A stretch of 25,111 bases of DNA, taken from contig JAAMXP010001121.1 in NCBI GenBank assembly GCA_019693395.1, positions 651-25,761 on the forward strand. The letters run 5' to 3'. The stretch comes from Ettlia oleoabundans (Eukaryota > Chlorophyta > Chlorophyceae > Chlamydomonadales). A program made the position numbers and the translations under genes. The notes below the pieces were generated by a model. That model saw nothing but the letters and a program-made list of their open reading frames with translations, ran no database searches and was not told the origin of the DNA. Shown here in pieces: positions 20,311 to 25,111 of this stretch (its first letter is position 1; each line of letters starts with the position of its first letter).

Positions 20311-23300
20311 ATGCGCTCTATGCTCCTGTTTGGCCTGGTGGCTGGGTGAGTGGCGGCGGCGGTCGGTCAGCACGATGCCTTGGAACGGTCAATAGCGTTG
20401 TCTGACCGGTATCCATCCTCTGTGTGTCATTCTTGTGTGTGCGTAATCAACCCATCACTGTTTATGAGGCCAACCTTGTTGTGAACGGAGGGTTTTGACA
20501 CCCTGCTTGTGTCCATCCCACCCGCCCGCTCCTCTCCTGCGCCTACTTTGCAGGCTGCTGGTGGCGCCCGCATTGTGTGCCAGGGCTGGTGAGCATGATC
20601 GCCCCTGCCCCTGCCTTTCCGATGTGCTCGCACTCTTATTTCTCTCACCAGTGCTAGCCACATTCCTGCCAGTCTGCCGCCTGTTACCTGCATGCCTACA
20701 GCCTCAGCTCCTCTTGCCCAGCACCAAGTGCTCCTGCTCACATGCTGGCTGCCACCCTCATGTGCACCGCTGCTTTTGAGCCTGAGTGGACTTTACTGCG
20801 TTCCTGCCGCCATCATAGCATTGTGCTGGTTCGTGCTGCATCTGTGCAAGCGATCCCACTACCTTGGCGTGCATTTACCTCATAACAGAAAACCGTGTCC
20901 TGTGCTGCAACCAACTGCAGAGCCCGCTGAGACTGATGACCAGCCGCGCCCCCTGCGCACCCTCCTGTCCTACAAGTCCGCCTACTACACGCCCAAACAG
21001 ATTGCGGTGACTCGCATGGACACCAAGACCGAAGGCGGTGAGTGGCAGCCCGCCGGCTTGCTGCCCATGTCTCGTTGTAGGCGTGTTGCTGCTAATGTCG
21101 GCTACTGCCCGTGTCTGGTTGTTGGCGTTGCTGCCCCCCATGTCTGGTCGTTGCGTGTTGGCGTGCCAGCGCTGGCCAACGGTTGGCGAAACACAAGCAT
21201 TTGTGGTCTTTGTGTTTTGCAGTCAGCATCCGCCCGTGCGTGCTCTATACACACGCATCTGCCCCTTGGTGTTCCCTGCTTTCTTCCTGCACTTAACGTT
21301 GTATCCTTCAAGATTCCATCCCTGCCCGCTCTTCCGTCAGCTGTGTTGTTGGAGTGCTTGCTCCTGGCGGTTGACATCTGCCTCTCATGTCACGCCCCCT
21401 CGCTGCACCCCTCCCGGGCCCCACCCCAACATCACTACCGCCCCCCACACACACCCCGCCCCGCCTAAACCAACACCCACACCAACACACCCACACCACC
21501 AACCACCACCCACCACCCTGCACACCACAGACTCCCCACCTACACCGGCACAGGCACAAACAAAAATGTGCATCCGGCCACATGCACGCACAGTCACACG
21601 CCAACCCGCCAACCCGTGATGCAGACGCCAAGGCATATGCCAACGGGTACGCTGATTCCGACAAGTCCAAGCACAAGACCGAGTCCTACAGTGACGCCTT
21701 GTCCAAGTCCTACCACGGAGGGAAGTCCACTGTGAGTGCTACCTTTTTTGACATGAATCAGATTACATCTTCAAAAATACAGACTTGCTTTTTACTTGGG
21801 GAAAGTCCACCTCTCGTCCCATTCGATCAAGTTGGATCATCTGAAGTAGGAGTAACTTGCTCTGCCCTGGCATTTTGCATTGGGGTGTCCATTGTGGTTT
21901 CCACCTGAAAATGGACTAAGCTGTGAAAAAAACACAGTAGTGTGCTTGGAAACACAGTAGTGCGCTTGGAAACACAGTAGTGCGCCTGCGCTTCTGAGCT
22001 TGCAGCGTGCACACTTCCTTCCTGCCTTGCCCAGTGTGCGTTCTGGCGGCCAGCTGGGTTTTCGTGCTGGGCAGCATGCTGTGCACGCGCTGATAAAAAA
22101 GATGTGCAAGTCCTTGCGCTTGTTGTGGTTGGCACCGCCTAAGCCAAACAAGTTTGCGCACCCATTTTAAGGATGGCTCAAGGCTAATGTGGGCTGGCGG
22201 ATGGGCGGCCCCAACCACCCACACAACGCACACGCCACCACCACCACCACAACTTCCACTTTAATTGCCCCTGATGCATTATTCGCTAATCATCAATGCT
22301 GTCCTGCAGGTTAACAGTCAAGCCGTGGCCTACATTGAGGATGCCGCCGTGTCCGTCACCGACACCGACACCTACGCCAAGAACGGTGCGTTGCTCGGCT
22401 GCCACGCTGTGCACCTGTTCAGCGCCGTCTTTAGCAGCTTCCTAACACCGGGCTTTGCTGCGTCGGCGTGAGGACAAGCCTCCAGCAAGGGTTGGTGGGT
22501 AGGGTTGGGAGGGTTGCTGCCGTCCCGAAGTCACCCTGCTCACCCACCCACCCAGCCACCCACCCACCCATACCAGAACCCCCTCCACCCCCACCCCACC
22601 AGCACGCACGCACTCCGCGCCCCTGCATATGCTACAAGACATGACCGGTGCCTTGTTGTTGTGTGCAAGCTTCGCCAAGCTTGTTCTCGCTGTGCCAAGT
22701 CTTCTGGTTTGCCGTGCTTGTTCCCGCCCTGCAGTTCTAAGGCTTGCCAAGCCTGTTCCCGCCCTGCGATTGCTGCAGATGCCGAGGCGTACGCCGACGG
22801 GTACGCTGAGGTTGGAAAGCACGAGGTTTACGCTGGTGGCCATGCATACTCCGACTCCGACAAATATGGCGAAGGCCACGTGAGTTGCGACGCAACTTAT
22901 GTGGCCCCCAGGGCTTGCAGTGCAGGGGTTGATTGTTGAATGTTGGGCTCTTGTATGTAGGGGTGTGGCGGTTGGGTGTTGGGACTGCTGCCTGTAGGGG
23001 TTTGCTGGTCTTCTGCAGATAGGGGTTGGTACTGTTGAACTGTGAGTTGTTGCTGGGCCACGCCTCTTGGGGTTTAGTGGATCTCCACATTCCTAGAGGA
23101 GCCTCCAGTGCATTGGAGTTGGGCTACCGCAGCGGCAGCATGATGCGGCAATCCATCCCACACTTGGAGACCTGCACTCCATTTCATGCTGCCGCTCATC
23201 ATGCTGCCCCTGCAATCCGTCCCACACATGGGAACCTGCTCCAGGCTGGCCTGTGCTGCATGCTGCCTGTCTGCTGCGCTGCTAGCCGCGTGAAGAGGTC

Positions 23301-23506
23301 TTGCCTTGCAAAGTGCCTATAATTACCTATAAGGTATATAATTTACAAAGACTGTGCGAACCCATTGATAGCGCACTGATATGCCGCTGTGTATGCTGTG
23401 CGCGTGCTGTGTGATGCAGGCCAGCGTCCTGGCAGTTGGCAACAACAAGCCTAGCAACATGGCCCCCGACGGTGCGCCTCCCGAGCCTGTGCCCTATTCT
23501 CCTTGA
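20311..23506 (+). CDS. Secreted Ala/Tyr/Asp/Ser-rich repeat protein (gene 2 of the tandem pair)
   Basis: I do not recognise a named family. Seven exons (20311-20345, 20554-20588, 20921-21037, 21625-21731, 22310-22385, 22779-22879, 23420-23506) give 185 residues; an in-frame ATG at 20308 would add one Met. The signal peptide (MRSMLLFGLVAG, then LLVAPALCA) and the segment PAETDDQPRPLRTLLS match gene 1. The mature part differs: exons 4 and 6 both open with an imperfect module (DAKAYANGYADSDK and DAEAYADGYAEVGK). Each module follows an exon ending in phase 1 (DTKTEG, DTYAKN), so an exon pair has doubled. Alternating small and polar residues suggest a beta-rich, perhaps fibrous, secreted protein. 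The C-terminus is PPEPVPYSP. Introns are long and C-rich. The role is unknown; wall or extracellular location is inferred. Confidence 0.8.
21410..21545 (+). repeat. C-rich CCACC/CACACC tract in intron 3 of gene 2
   Basis: A long run made mostly of C and A, with CCACACC-like units, lies just before exon 4. The opposite strand is G-rich. It is simple sequence inside an intron. Confidence 0.7.
21930..21989 (+). repeat. Three tandem 20-base units in intron 4 of gene 2
   Basis: The unit AAACACAGTAGTGYGCTTGG occurs three times in a row from 21930, with one variable base and a changed end in the last unit. Confidence 0.85.
22540..22600 (+). repeat. CCCA-type microsatellite in intron 5 of gene 2
   Basis: Repeated CACCCACCCA units run through this stretch, ending before exon 6. 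The complementary strand has regularly spaced GGG runs and could fold as a G-quadruplex. Confidence 0.75.
23148..23232 (+). repeat. Direct repeat in the last intron of gene 2
   Basis: GCAATCC(A/G)TCCCACAC followed by an ACCTGC-like end occurs at 23148 and again at 23212, 64 bases apart. Confidence 0.6.
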
Positions 23507-23565
23507 GGAAAGTTGAATGTGGAGAGGTGCCTGAACCCTCCTTGAGGAACGGCGAAGAGGTGCTG
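23499..23565 (+). repeat. 39-base direct repeat across the stop codon of gene 2
   Basis: CTCCTTGAGGAA occurs at 23499 and 23538, each followed after a short gap by GAGAGGTG or AAGAGGTG. The first copy contains the proposed TGA stop. Confidence 0.65.
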
Positions 23566-23932
23566 GCGTTGCTGTGCAAGTTGAGGACGAGAGCTGCTCG
23601 ACCTGTGCTCCCTCTACCAACAGCGCACCCAACCTGCCAGCCAGCCAGGTAGCCTGACCCAAACCTGCCAGCCAGCCAGCCCCAGCAACGATTTCGCCAG
23701 CCAGCCAATCACCGTTTCTTCCCAACCAGCAGCACTGGAGATTGAGATGCGGATCAACGTTTGCACAGACAACTGCAGTCCAGAAGTTTTCAGTACGCCA
23801 ATGGTACCATTTGCCTCTACAGACGTTGCCTTGAAAATTGATGATTGTTCGAATGAATGTGCCGCACTGTACAGAGTTGCGCCTTGCTGGAATGCACAGT
23901 GCACTGTGCAATTGCCCCCAAACAGTTGCATG

Positions 23933-23937
23933 TGTAA
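23933..23937 (+). terminator. TGTAA polyadenylation element for secreted-protein gene 2
   Basis: TGTAA occurs about 430 bases after the stop of gene 2, shortly after the palindrome at 23893-23910. Confidence 0.4.
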
Positions 23938-24575
23938 CATTCCAACACCTTAGCTGCCCTCAGACTGTTGCAGCGTGGACAGCCTAGGTGGGTGCATGTG
24001 CAGCGGCAGCAATGCAGCAGAAGGCAACACTGACATGTGTACAGGCTCAGCATACTGCCAATCAAAACACACTGCTACCAAGTCTGAGCCACGGGTGAGC
24101 CGTGCTGTAAGTGTCGGCACATCAGGCAACAGGGGGCCCGGGGCGTTTGCAGCCGGAAGCGGAACAGCCTCTTGACAGCCACGAGCGGAGGACACCCAGG
24201 CAAGGGCAGTTAACAGACTCGCATACAACGTGTGTTTGGTGCAGATGGGGACAAAAGAAAAGTTAAAGAGCACTCCACACCAAAGAAATCAAATCGATCC
24301 AAGAAGGCAGGGATGGGGGACTTGGGGCAAGGGGGGCGCCCCAGGGGGGGGCCAAGAAATGCAAGTGGGGGCATGGGTGTGCGGCTTAACAAGGACTGGT
24401 TGGTTGCTTTGGTGGCAATGTGTGACTGTACGCTGATACAAGAACTCTGAAGCGGTGCAGCGGCGCTGCATGAAAGGACAATCGTGGCGCCCTTGCGGGC
24501 TGCACAGGCGTGAGGCAGCAGAGGCTTTGGGCTGGATGCTCCCCACTCGGCTGCAACATTTAGGGTTGTGAGAGG

Positions 24576-24580
24576 TTACA
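24576..24580 (-). terminator. TGTAA polyadenylation element for the right-end gene
   Basis: TTACA on the plus strand is TGTAA on the minus strand, 216 bases past the stop codon at 24796-24798. Confidence 0.4.
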
Positions 24581-24795
24581 GGCAGATGTTTTGTGCTGCT
24601 CAGCACGAGAGGCCGTCAGCACCAGCCTCACAGCTGCGCTTCACGGGATCCAGCTTTGCCCGGTTCCAATGTGGAAAGGGGTGCCAGCAAGCCTGCTGCA
24701 CCACAGCTGGGCCCGTAGAGCTGTCATGCTCGGAATGGGTGGGCGTGACACAAGGAAGAAGCGGCGTGTGAAACACAAGGCCGCAATCAAGCTGC

Positions 24796-25111
24796 TCAGT
24801 TGCCGTTCCCCATCTTGTTCTTCAAGTCCTGGAGCTCGTAGTCGAGGGCATCAGACAGCGGGCGCCCAGGCGGCAGCTGCACAGGGAGCGGGATTGCAAG
24901 GGCCAAACATTTTCGAGGATGCGGCAGCTGCACGGGTGGCGGCGGAAGGTGGGTGGCGGGGCCGAGATTTGCAGCACCGTGCAGGAGGTGCAGCAACGTG
25001 TTGGTGGCCAAGCAGCACAACTGCCTTGCCTGCTTTCACATGCGCGAAAGCAGGGGCACGCGTCAGATAAAAGCGGTGCACACCTGTCCTTCCACTTTGC
25101 CAACCCAAAAA
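24796..25111 (-). CDS. 3' end of an unrecognised gene, cut by the window edge
   Basis: The last exon (24876-24796) encodes LPPGRPLSDALDYELQDLKN followed by KMGNGN and the stop. It follows a good acceptor (CTCCCTGTGCAG). The preceding exon probably ends at 25084 (GGACAG|GTGTGC), which joins in phase 0 and adds KVEGQ before LPPGR; this makes a 207-base intron. The C-terminal piece looks like a short amphipathic helix (SDALDYELQDLKNKM). Too little is visible to name the family. The acceptor and downstream TGTAA support a real gene; the upstream exon is less sure. Confidence 0.55.

Larger units (their letters stand above)
15361..21040 (+). repeat. Tandem segmental duplication, two halves of about 3.7 kb
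   Basis: Landmarks recur in the same order with similar offsets: repeat copies 15465/18905 (3440), remnant exon 15960/19671 (about 3710), CGGGACAAGCAACTCCTC 16216/19881 (3665), signal-peptide exon 16620/20311 (3691), second exon 16833/20554 (3721), start of third exon 17140/20921 (3781). The offset drifts through small insertions and deletions, so the duplication is old. Similarity stops inside exon 3 of the two secreted-protein genes. Confidence 0.75.
23507..24795. other. 3' region of gene 2 and intergenic stretch
   Basis: It contains the 3' untranslated region of gene 2 with CCAG-rich simple sequence (23630-23710), an 18-base perfect palindrome (23893-23910) and TGTAA at 23933. Further on are a G-rich stretch at about 24310-24375 and the 3' untranslated region of the minus-strand gene at 24796. 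A 72-codon plus-strand frame (24232-24450) is basic and Gly-rich but unsupported. Confidence 0.45.

Noticed and set aside
23327..23911. 194-codon minus-strand frame
   Set aside because: It is antisense to the last exon and 3' region of gene 2, and its Gly/Leu/Ala-rich run comes from CCAG simple sequence.
1..25111. CRISPR array, tRNA or rRNA genes, bacterial operon
   Set aside because: No regularly spaced identical repeats with unique spacers, no clear tRNA B-box or rRNA core, and the genes are interrupted by spliceosomal introns.

Overview
The window looks like nuclear DNA of a green alga, probably a Chlorella-like trebouxiophyte. Genes are split into many short exons by GT-AG (and several GC-AG) introns. 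Two genes encode plastid proteins with Ala/Ser/Gln-rich transit peptides. Downstream of five of the six gene models lies the TGTAA element that green algae use for polyadenylation. The organism is inferred from these traits, not from a database match. All exon models were built by hand from splice sites, phase and protein-family fit.

Layout: (1) 1-1489 has no recognisable gene but carries one inverted copy of a repeat found twice more in the window. (2) 1490-3775, minus strand: a ClpP-family subunit of the chloroplast Clp protease that has lost catalytic Ser and His (ClpR6-like). (3) 3776-4067: a short gap that must act as a divergent promoter. (4) 4068-5593, plus: nucleus-encoded plastid ribosomal protein uL22. 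(5) 6580-14728, plus: a complete, about 20-exon FAN1 DNA-repair nuclease with UBZ finger, a second C2HC-type finger, a SUMO-interaction-like motif, HIRAN, SAP, helical/TPR-like region and VRR-NUC domain. (6) About 15360-21040: a tandem segmental duplication with a repeat spacing of about 3.7 kb. Each half has a decayed repeat, an exon-like remnant, a GCGGGACA minisatellite and a gene for a secreted protein. (7) 24796-25111, minus: the 3' end of an unrecognised gene running off the window.

The most interesting part is the duplicated locus. Its two genes (16620-17748 and 20311-23506) share promoter-proximal DNA, the signal peptide, the positions and phases of the first two introns, and a propeptide-like segment (PAETDDQPxPLRxLLS). 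Their mature regions are then unrelated. One is a Tyr/Lys/Pro/Glu repeat resembling wall proline-rich or adhesive proteins. The other is an Ala/Tyr/Asp/Ser-rich protein built from a doubled two-exon module. This looks like a lineage-specific family that keeps a fixed secretory leader and swaps the mature domain.

The housekeeping part (ClpR6, uL22) serves plastid protein turnover and translation. FAN1 serves interstrand-crosslink repair in the nucleus. The secreted pair probably acts at the cell wall or outside the cell.
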